Below, piece by piece: positions 1 through 9,272 of a stretch of DNA of 64,000 nt; within the stretch, counting starts at the first letter, position 1, and every line of letters starts with the position of its first letter. The notes below the pieces were generated by a model that worked only from the letters and a program-made list of their open reading frames with translations, searched no databases and was not told where the DNA came from. The stretch is taken from contig NZ_DYHZ01000003.1 in assembly GCF_020723905.1 (NCBI RefSeq), positions 248,001-312,000 on the forward strand, written 5' to 3'. The stretch is from Anaerolinea thermophila (GTDB lineage: Bacteria > Chloroflexota > Anaerolineae > Anaerolineales > Anaerolineaceae). Both the position numbers and the translations under genes were made by a program.

Positions 1-2
1 GC

Positions 3-998
3 TGGGTGCAGGATACAGCCCTCAATACTGCTCTGCTTCAAGCCTATCACACCATGCTCATGGTTGGGCGATATCCGATGGCAATCCTCTTCGTTTCCCT
101 TCATCCTGAAGAGGTGGATGTCAACGTTCATCCGACCAAAGCCGAAGTCCGTTTTCGAAATCCCGATCGAGTGTTCAGTGCCGTCTCTCGTGCTGTTCGG
201 AGAGCATTGTTGACTGCCAATCCTGTACCGTCGGTTGTTCCACCTTCAGTCTGGCAACGACCAGTGACTGGACAATCCACAATTGATCCTGCCTGGGAAA
301 TGTCTCGTCAGGCACAGGGCACGTGGTTTTCTTCTGAGACAACGGCTGAAGAACCGGAGTCTTCTGTCCTGGAAAACCCATCGCATCACGTCCAGTCACC
401 CCTTCCATCTGGGATGTTGCCATTGTTGCGTCTGGTTGGACAGGTGGCTATGGCATACCTGGTTGCAGAAGGTCCAGATGGTTTGTATCTTATTGATCAG
501 CATGCGGCTCATGAGCGTGTTCTGTTTGAGCGATTTCTCCAGAGAAAACCAGATGGCATTCCGGCACAGACTTTGTTAGAGCCAGTACTGGTTCATCTTT
601 CTCCTGCTCAGGCGAGGCTGTTGGAAAACGAGTTGGAAACTCTGAACCGCATTGGTTTCCAGATTGAGCCATTTGGACCTGCTACCTTCCGGGTGACTGC
701 GATTCCTGTGATCCTTGCCGGAGCCGATCCAGTGTCGGCTGTTCGTGCTGTGGTGGAAGACTTTGAGGAAGACGAAACACCCCTTCAATCGGAAGTGGAA
801 GCCCGACTGATTGCTCGAATTTGCAAACGTACTGCGGTTAAAGCCGGACAGGTGTTATCTCCAGAAGAACAGCGTGCCCTGCTCCATGATTTGGAAGCCT
901 GTCAATCTCCGCGTACCTGTCCGCATGGACGTCCTACGATGATTCATCTCTCGGCTGATTTGTTAGAACGTCAATTTGGTCGCAAGGGCTCTCGATAG
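3..998 (+). CDS. mutL: DNA mismatch repair protein MutL, C-terminal part (5' truncated by window)
   Basis: The reading frame is open from the first codon of the window, so the ATPase head is missing. What remains is the end of the N-terminal transducer region (QDTALNTALLQAYHTML, then VNVHPTKAEVRF), a poorly conserved linker, and the dimerisation/endonuclease domain. The endonuclease metal motif DQHA-x2-E-x4-E is present (DQHAAHERVLFE, nt 495-530), as are the accessory ICKRTAVKAGQ segment and the CPHGRP motif (nt 918-935). This is therefore a nicking MutL of the kind found in bacteria without MutH. It ends just before a strong bidirectional hairpin, and the next gene converges on it. The family call is certain; the true start lies outside the window. 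Confidence 0.97.
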   Translation, partial: WVQDTALNTALLQAYHTMLMVGRYPMAILFVSLHPEEVDVNVHPTKAEVRFRNPDRVFSAVSRAVRRALLTANPVPSVVPPSVWQRPVTGQSTIDPAWEMSRQAQGTWFSSETTAEEPESSVLENPSHHVQSPLPSGMLPLLRLVGQVAMAYLVAEGPDGLYLIDQHAAHERVLFERFLQRKPDGIPAQTLLEPVLVHLSPAQARLLENELETLNRIGFQIEPFGPATFRVTAIPVILAGADPVSAVRAVVEDFEEDETPLQSEVEARLIARICKRTAVKAGQVLSPEEQRALLHDLEACQSPRTCPHGRPTMIHLSADLLERQFGRKGSR

Positions 999-1012
999 GT
1001 TGGGTGCCTTAA

Positions 1013-1067
1013 CCAAACATGCGGAGGGTATCTGAAGCCTCCGCATGTTTGGTGTTCAGGCTTTTTT
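1013..1067. terminator. Bidirectional rho-independent terminator between mutL and the glycosyltransferase gene
   Basis: A perfect 15-bp inverted repeat (CCAAACATGCGGAGG, 10-nt loop, CCTCCGCATGTTTGG; 1013-1052) is followed by a T tract at 1061-1067. It lies between two convergent genes and can serve both. Confidence 0.85.
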
Positions 1068-1068
1068 G

Positions 1069-4000
1069 TCAGGGCAGGGTGAAGCGTAAAAGACGGTTAT
1101 TTGCTCCATCACTGACCCAGACTTTTCCCTCGGCATCGATGGCTATGCCTGACGCCAGGCCAAACCCATCGTAATTGGTGCTGTAATATCCCCAGCCGCG
1201 CACAAAACGACCATCGGAATTGAATTCCAGCACTCGATATCCCTCTGGGTCAGTTACAAAGACATGACCGTTCACCGGAGAAACCTTCAGGAAAGGTTTA
1301 TTCTCTAAAGATTGCCCATACCATCCGACGATTTCCCACTGCCGAATGGGGGTAAAAACGGTTCCTGAAGCATCTGGGACAAACACCTGCACCCTTTGAT
1401 TCCACGTATCTGCAATGTACACCAGTCCGTCCCTGTCAATGGCAATTCCAACAGGTTCGTCAAATTGTCCGATATCCAATCCGGCAGTGCCAAATTGAGC
1501 CACAAAAGTCCCATTCGGTTCGAATATGGCTACACGTTTGTTTCCGGTATCTGTGACATACACCCGTCCCCGCTGATCAATGGCTAAGCCACGTGGTCCC
1601 CAGAATGCATCGGGGGTCTCTGCCTGTCCGAAATATCCCCACATGCGCAGGAATGTACCATCCGGAGTAAAGGCTTGAATGCGGTGATTCCAGGTGTCGG
1701 TTACGAACACAGTCCCATCCAGCCCTACGGCCACATCCCACGGTTCATTGAAGGTTCCTCCAGGGGCATCACCCTGAGACTGGTCTGCAAAGGTGCCCCA
1801 CTGATGCAGCAGGGTTCCGTCTGCAGAGAAGTGCTGAATGCGGTGATTGCGCGAGTCAGCCACATACAATGTGCCGTCAGGTGCGATTGCCATTCCTCGC
1901 GGAGCCTGGAATTCGCCGGGGTTTGTCCCACTGGCGCCGATCACACGATCAGGGGTGAGATTGATCATCCCTGCCTGATAGGGGTCTTCTGGCGTGGTTT
2001 CTTCAATGGCTTGAGGGGGAATTCCATACTCCCACATCTTTCCAATTACATCCTTGCGGATGTACAGGCGCATTCTTGCCGCAGGTGACCAGTTTTCGAG
2101 GGTTAAATCTGTTCGGTTGGTCAACTGGGCATACTTTCGATAATCCCGATTCAACCAGATATCCCATAGCGCTGCCCGATAATCCGCAGAGGTGATGGCG
2201 TTGCGAATTCTCTCCCAGGTCAGATTTTTATAGTCTTCCATGGGCCACCACAACCGCATATATTCAAATTGAATATAGTTATCCCCAACAACCGGATCAA
2301 TCTTATTGAAAACGTCTTCTCCAGCGATGATTACAGCGGCTTCCCGCAAGTCGCGTGTCGGTTGAGAGCCAAAAGCGCGGGCATTGGGATAGTAACGCAG
2401 GTACCAGATGAAGGGATAATTGGCATCTCCTGAATAAGCCACTACCAGGTTGCGTCCCTTGGTCAGGCGCTGAGAAATTTCTTCAACCTGTTTCAACACC
2501 TGTTTGGGACCCGGTGCGGCGTGGGCGTAAACCAGATATTCGGTGGGGTAATCGTAATTGATAAAAGAGGCCCGGTAAGCGGCGCGGGCGGTGAGGATGG
2601 TAAGGATGGCAAAAACGGTCAGGGTACCCAGTCGAAGTACCTGGCGGGTTTCCCAGTTGCGAAATACATAGATAATACCTGCCAGTGTAGCCAGTGCCGT
2701 AATGGTGGAGAGCAGGAATTGACCGGTAGCCTGCAACTGCGTCAGGGAATTTCCTGCAAAGGGCGGATTGCTTCCCAGAACACTCCCCAATGCCATAGAA
2801 GTGCTGGTCAGAAACACTGGCAGGATTGCAAGTCCAATCCAGCCCTCCGGGCGAAGGACATCTTTCCATCTGGTGGTATCAATCAGGTACCCGATCCCCC
2901 AGCCTCCGGCAAGTAAAAAGCCCAGCGTGATATGCACGGTGAGCCATGGCATTTTTTCGCCGGCAATGCTGAAAGCAATCAGACTGGTAATTCCCCAATA
3001 CACAAGGAACAACAGCACCGGCAGAGGTTGAGCCTTTTCGTAAAATGTAGTCAGACTGAATGGGCTGGGGATTTCAGGTGTGGTCTCTTGTTCTACCAAC
3101 CTGGAAATTTCCTTATCATTGGATGCCTGGCTGGCAATTTCCTCTTCTTTTCGGGAAATCAGGCTGTCAGCAGGTTCTTCTGCCGGGCTTATGCCAGGTC
3201 TGTGGGCAAATTTTTTATACTTAGCCGCAAAGTAAACCGCTAAAATCGTTCCAAGGATTCCCAGATACTCGTAAACTGGCAATTGCACCAGAGCAAAATA
3301 ATAGATTGGCTGGGTTCCACGATTTTCTCCCTGTTGGCTAAGCCAGTATCCTAAACTACCTACAATACCGCTGAAGAACCCGTTGGTATAGGTGAACATG
3401 GTAGTATAGAAGAAGATGTACACAGCGTAAAACAAAAAGGCGTTCTTCAGCCAGAGTTTCCAATTCCAGAGAATACCCAATCCTGCGGAGAGAAGAAACA
3501 GGAAGATCAGGAATCCACCTGTCATGAGCCTGCCACTTGCCGATGTGTAGTCCAGTGGATCACCGCCCAGCATTTTGACTGGAAAAGCGGTCAATTGGGG
3601 GAGTATCAAAGTGCCAGTGAGCAGAAGCAGATTGAAAGAACGCAATTGTTTCAATTGATTCCAGCCAAGGTCCTGGATCAGAAATGCCAGACCGGCTCCA
3701 CCGCTGATCAAGGCGCCCAGTACCAGCGCCAGTTCAACGGCGACCTTCGTGCTGGCTGGTGTGGGTCCTGCACTGCTGGCGGTGGCTGGTTTAGCTGTCA
3801 ATACACCATACCCGATAGCCAGGAAAATGAGGAATAAGGCAACTCCAAATAAAGCCAGAATGGTGGTGGAACGGCGGAGATGTTCGCCCTCGGCGCGGAA
3901 AATTTCAGCCAGGAAGAGCAAAAGTAAAAACACCAGCAACTGGGCAACGTAAATGTAGGCCGTTTCCTTTGTAACAAAGTGCATCACAATACTGGCTGTC

Positions 4001-4533
4001 AGCAGGTAGAGGGAGAGTTTATCTCCTTTATCCATGTGACGAAGCACGGCGTACAGCATGACCACGCCGTACAGTTCAATAAAGCCTTCATTACGGGTAT
4101 AGCGACCGTAATACATCATGTATGGAGAAATCAGGAACAACAACCCGGCAATTAATGCGCCAGTCCTGCCCAGATAGCGGCGGAATCCAAATAGGACAAA
4201 CGCTACCGCAGCCGTGCTGAACAACGCTGCGGGTACACGGGAGGTAAAGTCGTTATCACCAAACAAAAAATAGGTGAATGCCACGATGTGAAACTGGAAA
4301 GGTCCATGAGTAACCGGGTTATGCGCATAGCCGCGACCCATAAACAGATCATGGGAGGGCCAGACATGATTCACTTCATCATGACTCATGACCCGCTCGC
4401 CTAGCATTACAAATCGGCTGAGAATGGTCAGGAGAAGGATTAGCGTGATGAAAATGGTTTCTACCCGGATGGGGTTGGACGGGGAAAAAAGAGGGCGATC
4501 CAGCCAGTGTTGAGAGGAATTTGTTTGATTCAT
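1069..4533 (-). CDS. Agl23/GT39-type polytopic glycosyltransferase-like protein fused to a C-terminal NHL beta-propeller
   Basis: A 1154-aa membrane protein. The N-terminal 500 or so residues match the Agl23-like (TIGR03663) group of GT-C membrane proteins: the first lumenal loop has the acidic motif SHDEVNH, followed by many hydrophobic helices and the YYGRYTRNE motif. A charged cytoplasmic insert (around AEEPADSLISRKEEE) splits two membrane blocks. After a soluble segment, roughly the last 300 residues form six NHL repeats, for example APRGMAIAPDGTLYVADS, EPWDVAVGLDGTVFVTDT and GPRGLAIDQRGRVYVTDT, enough for a complete six-bladed propeller. The start at 4533 (MNQTNSS) has GGAA upstream and lies after the preceding gene's stop; an ATG at 4545 is the alternative. 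It probably acts at the outer face of the membrane on lipid-linked sugars; donor and acceptor are unknown. Confidence 0.85.
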   Translation of the reverse strand: MNQTNSSQHWLDRPLFSPSNPIRVETIFITLILLLTILSRFVMLGERVMSHDEVNHVWPSHDLFMGRGYAHNPVTHGPFQFHIVAFTYFLFGDNDFTSRVPAALFSTAAVAFVLFGFRRYLGRTGALIAGLLFLISPYMMYYGRYTRNEGFIELYGVVMLYAVLRHMDKGDKLSLYLLTASIVMHFVTKETAYIYVAQLLVFLLLLFLAEIFRAEGEHLRRSTTILALFGVALFLIFLAIGYGVLTAKPATASSAGPTPASTKVAVELALVLGALISGGAGLAFLIQDLGWNQLKQLRSFNLLLLTGTLILPQLTAFPVKMLGGDPLDYTSASGRLMTGGFLIFLFLLSAGLGILWNWKLWLKNAFLFYAVYIFFYTTMFTYTNGFFSGIVGSLGYWLSQQGENRGTQPIYYFALVQLPVYEYLGILGTILAVYFAAKYKKFAHRPGISPAEEPADSLISRKEEEIASQASNDKEISRLVEQETTPEIPSPFSLTTFYEKAQPLPVLLFLVYWGITSLIAFSIAGEKMPWLTVHITLGFLLAGGWGIGYLIDTTRWKDVLRPEGWIGLAILPVFLTSTSMALGSVLGSNPPFAGNSLTQLQATGQFLLSTITALATLAGIIYVFRNWETRQVLRLGTLTVFAILTILTARAAYRASFINYDYPTEYLVYAHAAPGPKQVLKQVEEISQRLTKGRNLVVAYSGDANYPFIWYLRYYPNARAFGSQPTRDLREAAVIIAGEDVFNKIDPVVGDNYIQFEYMRLWWPMEDYKNLTWERIRNAITSADYRAALWDIWLNRDYRKYAQLTNRTDLTLENWSPAARMRLYIRKDVIGKMWEYGIPPQAIEETTPEDPYQAGMINLTPDRVIGASGTNPGEFQAPRGMAIAPDGTLYVADSRNHRIQHFSADGTLLHQWGTFADQSQGDAPGGTFNEPWDVAVGLDGTVFVTDTWNHRIQAFTPDGTFLRMWGYFGQAETPDAFWGPRGLAIDQRGRVYVTDTGNKRVAIFEPNGTFVAQFGTAGLDIGQFDEPVGIAIDRDGLVYIADTWNQRVQVFVPDASGTVFTPIRQWEIVGWYGQSLENKPFLKVSPVNGHVFVTDPEGYRVLEFNSDGRFVRGWGYYSTNYDGFGLASGIAIDAEGKVWVSDGANNRLLRFTLP

Positions 4534-4585
4534 GGGCGATTCCATTCTGCGATTCAGAATTGAATGCGGAATTTCTCCGTGTTTT

Positions 4586-6073
4586 TTATGAAGTTGGCAG
4601 ATTGAAGTAATTGTATATGGCTCTGGCAAGGTCTGCAACTACCCGGTTGGCAGGTTCCCAGAGCAATTGCACGGGATCGTACATGTATAAAGCAATCACA
4701 AAATTACCGCCGGGTGTATAGACAATGCCGGCATCGGACACCGAGTGCATCAGATTATCTGTTTCAATTGTCCAGCCATGCTTATGAGCAATTTGTGTAC
4801 CTTCAGGGATACCGGCTTCTAAAAGCACTCCATTACGGTTTTTCAGCAGGTAAGCGACCATTTGTTTGCATTTCGTCTGAGTCAACTGGTTCGGGAACAG
4901 TGCCGCAAAGGTCCCACCGTTTTTCTCAGCACACATATAAATGTCTTCCAGAAGTGAGCCAATATCCGATGCGGTAGTCTGGTTGTACAGGTCTGGATCG
5001 GTGGTTACATCTGTGCGCTGGTTAGCTGGGGTTGTGAAACGTTGCAGGAGAGGAGCGCCCGGGTAGAAATATCCTGCGAGGAAAGTGTTTTCTAAACCCA
5101 GGGTTTGCATATCGGCGGTTACCATCAGAGGACCGGTATTGCGATCCAGAAGCATTTCCATGAGCCGGTCCGCTGGACCATTTTCAGAGTATTCGATCAT
5201 CAGCGAAATTTGCTCCGCAATGTCTTCCGGAACCGGTTCTGGCGAACGCATCATGGCTGAGACCATAATGGGAATTTTTATGGTGCTGGCAGCCGAGAAA
5301 GCAATATTGGGTTGTACCAGTTTTCCCTCACTGTAGGCGAAATGAATCTCCTCGCCAGTTTGAAGGTCATTCACATACATTTCGAGAGTGCCCTTAAATC
5401 CGGAAAGTTCCACAATCTGTTGAAGCAAAATTTTCAAGTTCTCAACCGAAGGGCGTGGAGCACTGACTCGATTGAAGGTCAGGTTGACCTGTCGAGAAGT
5501 TGGAGAACGAAAGGCATCGCTGAGCAACACAACTGCCCGGTCTACATCCAGAGCAGTTCCTGCCTGCCCTGCCTGAAAGGTTACCGACCCTGGCATGGGC
5601 ATAGCGGGTTGGGGAGGTTCATCGTAACGTGCTACAATTTCTTCCTGAAGAAATGTTCTCAAACGTTCTTCGGAAAGCGTGGCAATCAGAGGAACTGGTT
5701 TAGGAGAGGGTAATCGATTCCAGAGAAACTCCCAGAAACCGGGCCAGAACGGTTGTTGGAGCCGTTCCAGGTCAGCAGCAGTCATCATGGCTTCCAGGTT
5801 CAAGCGAAAATCAACCGTAGAAGGTTTGATTTGAAATACGGCGTCGCGGTAACGAACCTCAACCGGAGTGGCTGTATATACCGTTAATAGGCGCTCTGCT
5901 GCCTGCTGTGGAGTAAGTCCACCCACAGGAACCCCGGCGATGATTTGTCCCGGTAAAAAGGTAGCACGGATTCGACTGTACCGAACCAGTTGCGTCACAG
6001 TAAGAATCACAGAAAGGAAGATGAGCGCAATCGAGATCCAGCGAATAAGAAGAAACGAGTTGCGGTTACGCAT
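4586..6073 (-). CDS. Membrane-anchored serine hydrolase: PG-binding domain plus class A beta-lactamase-like domain
   Basis: 495 aa with one N-terminal membrane anchor (residues 8-30). Residues about 38-205 resemble the peptidoglycan-binding PG_binding_4 domain found with VanW/YkuD proteins (IIAGVPVGGLTPQQAAERL). Residues about 215-490 look like a class A beta-lactamase fold: STIK at 263-266 provides the Ser-x-x-Lys pair, SEN at 296-298 sits in the SDN position, and KHG at 431-433 in the KTG position. The substitutions and the wall-binding domain point to a cell-wall peptidase or esterase role as much as antibiotic hydrolysis. It is 53 nt upstream of the glycosyltransferase-NHL gene and in the same direction, so probably co-transcribed. 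No good Shine-Dalgarno is visible before the ATG. Confidence 0.8.
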   Translation of the reverse strand: MRNRNSFLLIRWISIALIFLSVILTVTQLVRYSRIRATFLPGQIIAGVPVGGLTPQQAAERLLTVYTATPVEVRYRDAVFQIKPSTVDFRLNLEAMMTAADLERLQQPFWPGFWEFLWNRLPSPKPVPLIATLSEERLRTFLQEEIVARYDEPPQPAMPMPGSVTFQAGQAGTALDVDRAVVLLSDAFRSPTSRQVNLTFNRVSAPRPSVENLKILLQQIVELSGFKGTLEMYVNDLQTGEEIHFAYSEGKLVQPNIAFSAASTIKIPIMVSAMMRSPEPVPEDIAEQISLMIEYSENGPADRLMEMLLDRNTGPLMVTADMQTLGLENTFLAGYFYPGAPLLQRFTTPANQRTDVTTDPDLYNQTTASDIGSLLEDIYMCAEKNGGTFAALFPNQLTQTKCKQMVAYLLKNRNGVLLEAGIPEGTQIAHKHGWTIETDNLMHSVSDAGIVYTPGGNFVIALYMYDPVQLLWEPANRVVADLARAIYNYFNLPTS

Positions 6074-6118
6074 ACTGCGGATTTTACCAGAGAAATATAA
6101 GAGCGAAATGAATTGATG

Positions 6119-7183
6119 TTATACGGGGTTGGAAGACAGGGAGGTTTTGATTCTGGTAAGGAAGTGCTCTTCTTCCATGCCAACCCGTTTCAATAGATCG
6201 TCTTGAAGTTCATACAATCCTGATTTCAACGAGCCGATTCGTTCCGCTTCACCGGGATAGCGTTGTTGGAGGGCTTTAATGCGTTCCTTAAGAGGGACCA
6301 CTCGATTCCCCTCGACCAGTTTGTCGGCATAAAAAACCAGTTTTTGTTCCCATGTTTCCAGATCACTCAAACAGTGGAGCGCATGGGTCCGAATCACTTG
6401 ACCGATGCGGGGATATCCACGGTCTTCCAGTATGCGTGCTCCTAACTCGGCATGTCCCAAGGACGAGGAGGGTTCATTCCCTAACGTTTTCATTTTAGCC
6501 AGATCATGGAGCAAACCACTGCGATGAACGAGAATTGGATCAATGGTTTCACCTGCATTGCGGAGCCAGACTGCTATGACATAGGCTATTGTTGCTACCA
6601 TTTGCATGTGAATTTGCAGGGCGATTGGCAACCCAAATTCCGCCATCCAGGATTGACACATGGAGATATCTGGAAGGCACAGCGAAGAAAGTGTATGAGA
6701 CAACCTCGAGAAATGTTGAATTTCTCCATCCTGTAAGGGAAGCAAGCCGGGTGCTGGTTCACCTTCAGGGTTGAACCAGATGGCTTTCCACCCTGCTCGT
6801 TTTGCTCCTAGTACGTCTTCGGAAAATCTGTCACCCACCATAACAATCTGGTCAGGGTGGACTCCCAGTACGCTTTCCACCTGTCGGAAAAATTCCAGGT
6901 CTGGTTTTCGTGCCCCTAATTCCCGTGCAGTAAAAATGGCTTGAAAAGGTTTTTTGAGATTGACCCTTTCAAGGGCTTTTCCTACCTGAAAGGCGTTGGA
7001 ATCTGCTGCATTGGTGCCAACCACCAGTTTAAAATCAGCCTGTAAGGAGAAAAGCGTCTCTGCTGCGCCGGGCATTGCCCGGACTTCGTCCCAAAACATC
7101 ATTGGACCGGAAAAGCGAGGGTCAACTTTCATTAAGGTATTTCCCCAGTCAAAAACCAGAGTAGTGATGCCGTTTGGATTCAA
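6119..7183 (-). CDS. HAD-like hydrolase fused to an HD-domain phosphohydrolase
   Basis: 354 aa with two domains. Residues 1-150 are a HAD-superfamily domain: motif I FDWGNT with D12, motif III Lys in ARKPD (K93), and motif IV GDRFSED (117-123). The usual second Asp of DxDxT is replaced by Gly14, as in HAD enzymes that are not typical phosphatases. Residues about 165-350 are an HD domain with H192, H226-D227 (LLHDLAK) and a later ADKL Asp. The start is TTG at 7183, preceded by GAGAGG at 7-nt spacing; no in-frame ATG fits better. It lies 39 nt downstream of the MFS gene. Substrate unknown; a nucleotide or small phosphoester is plausible. Confidence 0.8.
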   Translation of the reverse strand: MNPNGITTLVFDWGNTLMKVDPRFSGPMMFWDEVRAMPGAAETLFSLQADFKLVVGTNAADSNAFQVGKALERVNLKKPFQAIFTARELGARKPDLEFFRQVESVLGVHPDQIVMVGDRFSEDVLGAKRAGWKAIWFNPEGEPAPGLLPLQDGEIQHFSRLSHTLSSLCLPDISMCQSWMAEFGLPIALQIHMQMVATIAYVIAVWLRNAGETIDPILVHRSGLLHDLAKMKTLGNEPSSSLGHAELGARILEDRGYPRIGQVIRTHALHCLSDLETWEQKLVFYADKLVEGNRVVPLKERIKALQQRYPGEAERIGSLKSGLYELQDDLLKRVGMEEEHFLTRIKTSLSSNPV

Positions 7184-7222
7184 GTCGTAGCCTCTCTCTT
7201 ATTAAAAAATATAGGGGTGAGG

Positions 7223-8419
7223 TTAATGAGTTTCTGCTTTCTCCAGTGCACGATTTGGAAAGACTAAAGATAACAGTGGAAAAGCCAGCAAATTTAGCAA
7301 TGCAAAGAAAGCGAAGGTATATCGGAACCCGATCCAATCTACCATAGATCCAGACAATGCGAGTCCAATGCCTGTGCCAAGATTGGCGATGCCCATCAGG
7401 ATAGCAAACATCGTTGCTGCAATTCGCAAATCGGTTACTCGCATGGAGGTGGCAAAATAAACGGTTTCGTAGAATCCGAAAGCGAAGCCAAACACCAAGA
7501 CCAGTACAAGGGCAAGCATGGCATCAGGGGTCAGGCTTAACCCCAAAATACTCACCAGCGAGAGTAGAATGGCAATTACCACTGAGCGAGATTGACCTAA
7601 CCGGTCAGTAAAGATACCTCCCAATACCCCTCCCAGGATGACACCGATTCCCCAGATGGTGGTGGTAAATCCAGCAAAACTGACGCTGATTTGAAAAGTC
7701 TGCTGTAAGAAAGGATTTACGATTTGATTGGCAGCATTGATGATCATTGAATAGAGTGCCCCCAGTATCCCCAGTGCTATCACCTCGCTGGATTTGAAGG
7801 CAGAAAAGCCCTTCCACGTAAATCGTTGTTGAGCTGTGCGCTCGCTCTCATGGAGCAAAAGCACCAGAGGCAGGGGAATTAACGTGAGGAGCGCGAGAAG
7901 ATAGAACATCCATGTCCATGAGGCATGCTGGGCAACCCACCCGATGACGCTCGAAATCAACACCACGCCCAGCGCTCGCCCTCCTACCATGATTCCCTGA
8001 ACCGTACCTTCCTCTTCTGGTGAGGTGGTATCCAGGGCTAAACCATCTGTGCTGGTATCGTACAGGGCTTGACCGGCCATCAACAGAAATGCCAGAAAGG
8101 CAAAAAGGGCAAATTGCCTGCCGGGATGAATGTATGGCACCAAAAGAAGACAAAGAAACTGTGTCAACAGCCCGATCAGGATATACGGTTTTCGGTGCCC
8201 CAGATGAAACAGATTGAACCGATCGCTGATTAAGCCCAGAAAGATTTTCAGAACAAAGGGAATGAGGGCAATGAGACCAATCAGTCCTACCTGTGTCATA
8301 CTCACATCAAAGGAAAGCAGGTAGATACCATTGAGTGCGGTGAAGTAACTTAAGATGGCACCCTCAGCGAAGTAGATCAGCGCAAACAAGGCAAAACGAA
8401 AAGAGCGAGAAGATTTCAT
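7223..8419 (-). CDS. MFS transporter
   Basis: 398 aa, about 12 hydrophobic helices, with the MFS loop 2-3 signature GLISDRFN and a repeat of it in the second half (GGIFTDRLGQSR). The N-terminus (ALIYFAEGAILSYF) resembles the AmpG/BT1-like branch, but substrate cannot be assigned. The start has GAGGT seven nt upstream of ATG. It is second in a minus-strand run, 72 nt after the rsmI-like gene and 39 nt before the HAD-HD gene. The membrane transporter call is secure, the function is not. Confidence 0.88.
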   Translation of the reverse strand: MKSSRSFRFALFALIYFAEGAILSYFTALNGIYLLSFDVSMTQVGLIGLIALIPFVLKIFLGLISDRFNLFHLGHRKPYILIGLLTQFLCLLLVPYIHPGRQFALFAFLAFLLMAGQALYDTSTDGLALDTTSPEEEGTVQGIMVGGRALGVVLISSVIGWVAQHASWTWMFYLLALLTLIPLPLVLLLHESERTAQQRFTWKGFSAFKSSEVIALGILGALYSMIINAANQIVNPFLQQTFQISVSFAGFTTTIWGIGVILGGVLGGIFTDRLGQSRSVVIAILLSLVSILGLSLTPDAMLALVLVLVFGFAFGFYETVYFATSMRVTDLRIAATMFAILMGIANLGTGIGLALSGSMVDWIGFRYTFAFFALLNLLAFPLLSLVFPNRALEKAETH

Positions 8420-8491
8420 CTGGGTACCTCGTTAAGATGTTGGATAGGCTTTGTCAGGTATATAGAAAATTTTCAGATGAAAGCATTTGAA

Positions 8492-9163
8492 TCAGTGGAT
8501 GATCAGGATAAATTCGCTTTTTTTCTCTTTAATTTTATGACGTACCTCGTCTATCTTTCCCCTCAGGATGGTTTCTCCCGGCAGGGTTAAATCCAAACAT
8601 AAGGTGATACGACAGTTCCCTCCAAAGACCGAAGCCACATCATCCAGTACCTGCATCAAGCGGTATGGGGTATCCATGATTACGACAGGCACTCTCAAGT
8701 TGCGCAAACCACGCAAGACATTGCGTCTTTCTGTTTTTTCTCGGGGGAGGAACCCCGCAAAATAAAAGCGTTCCAGACGAAAGTCAAGGATGGAGAGAGC
8801 CGCCATCAGGGAAGATGGTCCTGGAATGGGGGAAACGGGTACTTCCCATTCACTCAAAAGAGCAATTAAATGAGCACCCGGGTCAGCAAATACAGGCGTT
8901 CCACAATCAGAGATTAACGCCATGGATTCACCCATTAAGATACGCTGGGCAACATCAGGGGCTTTTTCGGCTTCATTGTGCTCATTCAGAACGATGATTT
9001 CTTTTTGAATGCCTAATTTCTTGAGAAGGGTACTACCAATGCGGTGCTCTTCACAAATGATCGCATGGACGTTATGTAAGACTTCTACTGCCCGTAAAGT
9101 GATATCTTTTGGATTACCAATGGGGGTGGCAACCACATAGAGATGTCCTTTTTTCGCTGTCAT
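8492..9163 (-). CDS. rsmI: RsmI-like tetrapyrrole-methylase-fold SAM methyltransferase (probable 16S rRNA C1402 2'-O-methyltransferase, short form)
   Basis: 223 aa. It aligns by eye with RsmI through the catalytic fold: LYVVATPIGNPKDITLRA, the CEEHR loop, ALISDCGTPVFADPG, and PIPGPSSLMAALS. Typical RsmI is about 280 aa; this protein ends right after the last strand of the catalytic domain (EFILIIH), so the C-terminal helical tail is absent. The CED/E-TR motif is also altered (CEEHR). It could be a shortened RsmI or a paralogue with another target. A TATGAT hexamer lies 6 nt before the ATG with no separate leader. It heads the minus-strand run that includes MFS and HAD-HD. Confidence 0.82.
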   Translation of the reverse strand: MTAKKGHLYVVATPIGNPKDITLRAVEVLHNVHAIICEEHRIGSTLLKKLGIQKEIIVLNEHNEAEKAPDVAQRILMGESMALISDCGTPVFADPGAHLIALLSEWEVPVSPIPGPSSLMAALSILDFRLERFYFAGFLPREKTERRNVLRGLRNLRVPVVIMDTPYRLMQVLDDVASVFGGNCRITLCLDLTLPGETILRGKIDEVRHKIKEKKSEFILIIH

Positions 9164-9214
9164 ACCTTAATCATAACATCAAAGATTGATCATATTAGAG
9201 ATTATCCTACTCAT

Positions 9215-9247
9215 GCAAAAGGGCTGCCCGCAGATCGGACAGCCCTT
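9215..9247 (-). terminator. Rho-independent terminator downstream of glnA
   Basis: Stem AAGGGCTGTCCG / CGGGCAGCCCTT (one mismatch, 5-nt loop) followed on the minus strand by TTTTGC. It lies 26 nt after the glnA stop. Confidence 0.8.
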
Positions 9248-9272
9248 CAAAAGGTCGCCTTATGCAGGGGAC

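Noticed and set aside
4534-4638. N-terminal extension of the glycosyltransferase-NHL gene up to 4638
   Set aside because: It would overlap the preceding gene by 53 nt and the extra residues are not membrane or family-like; ATG 4533 fits better.
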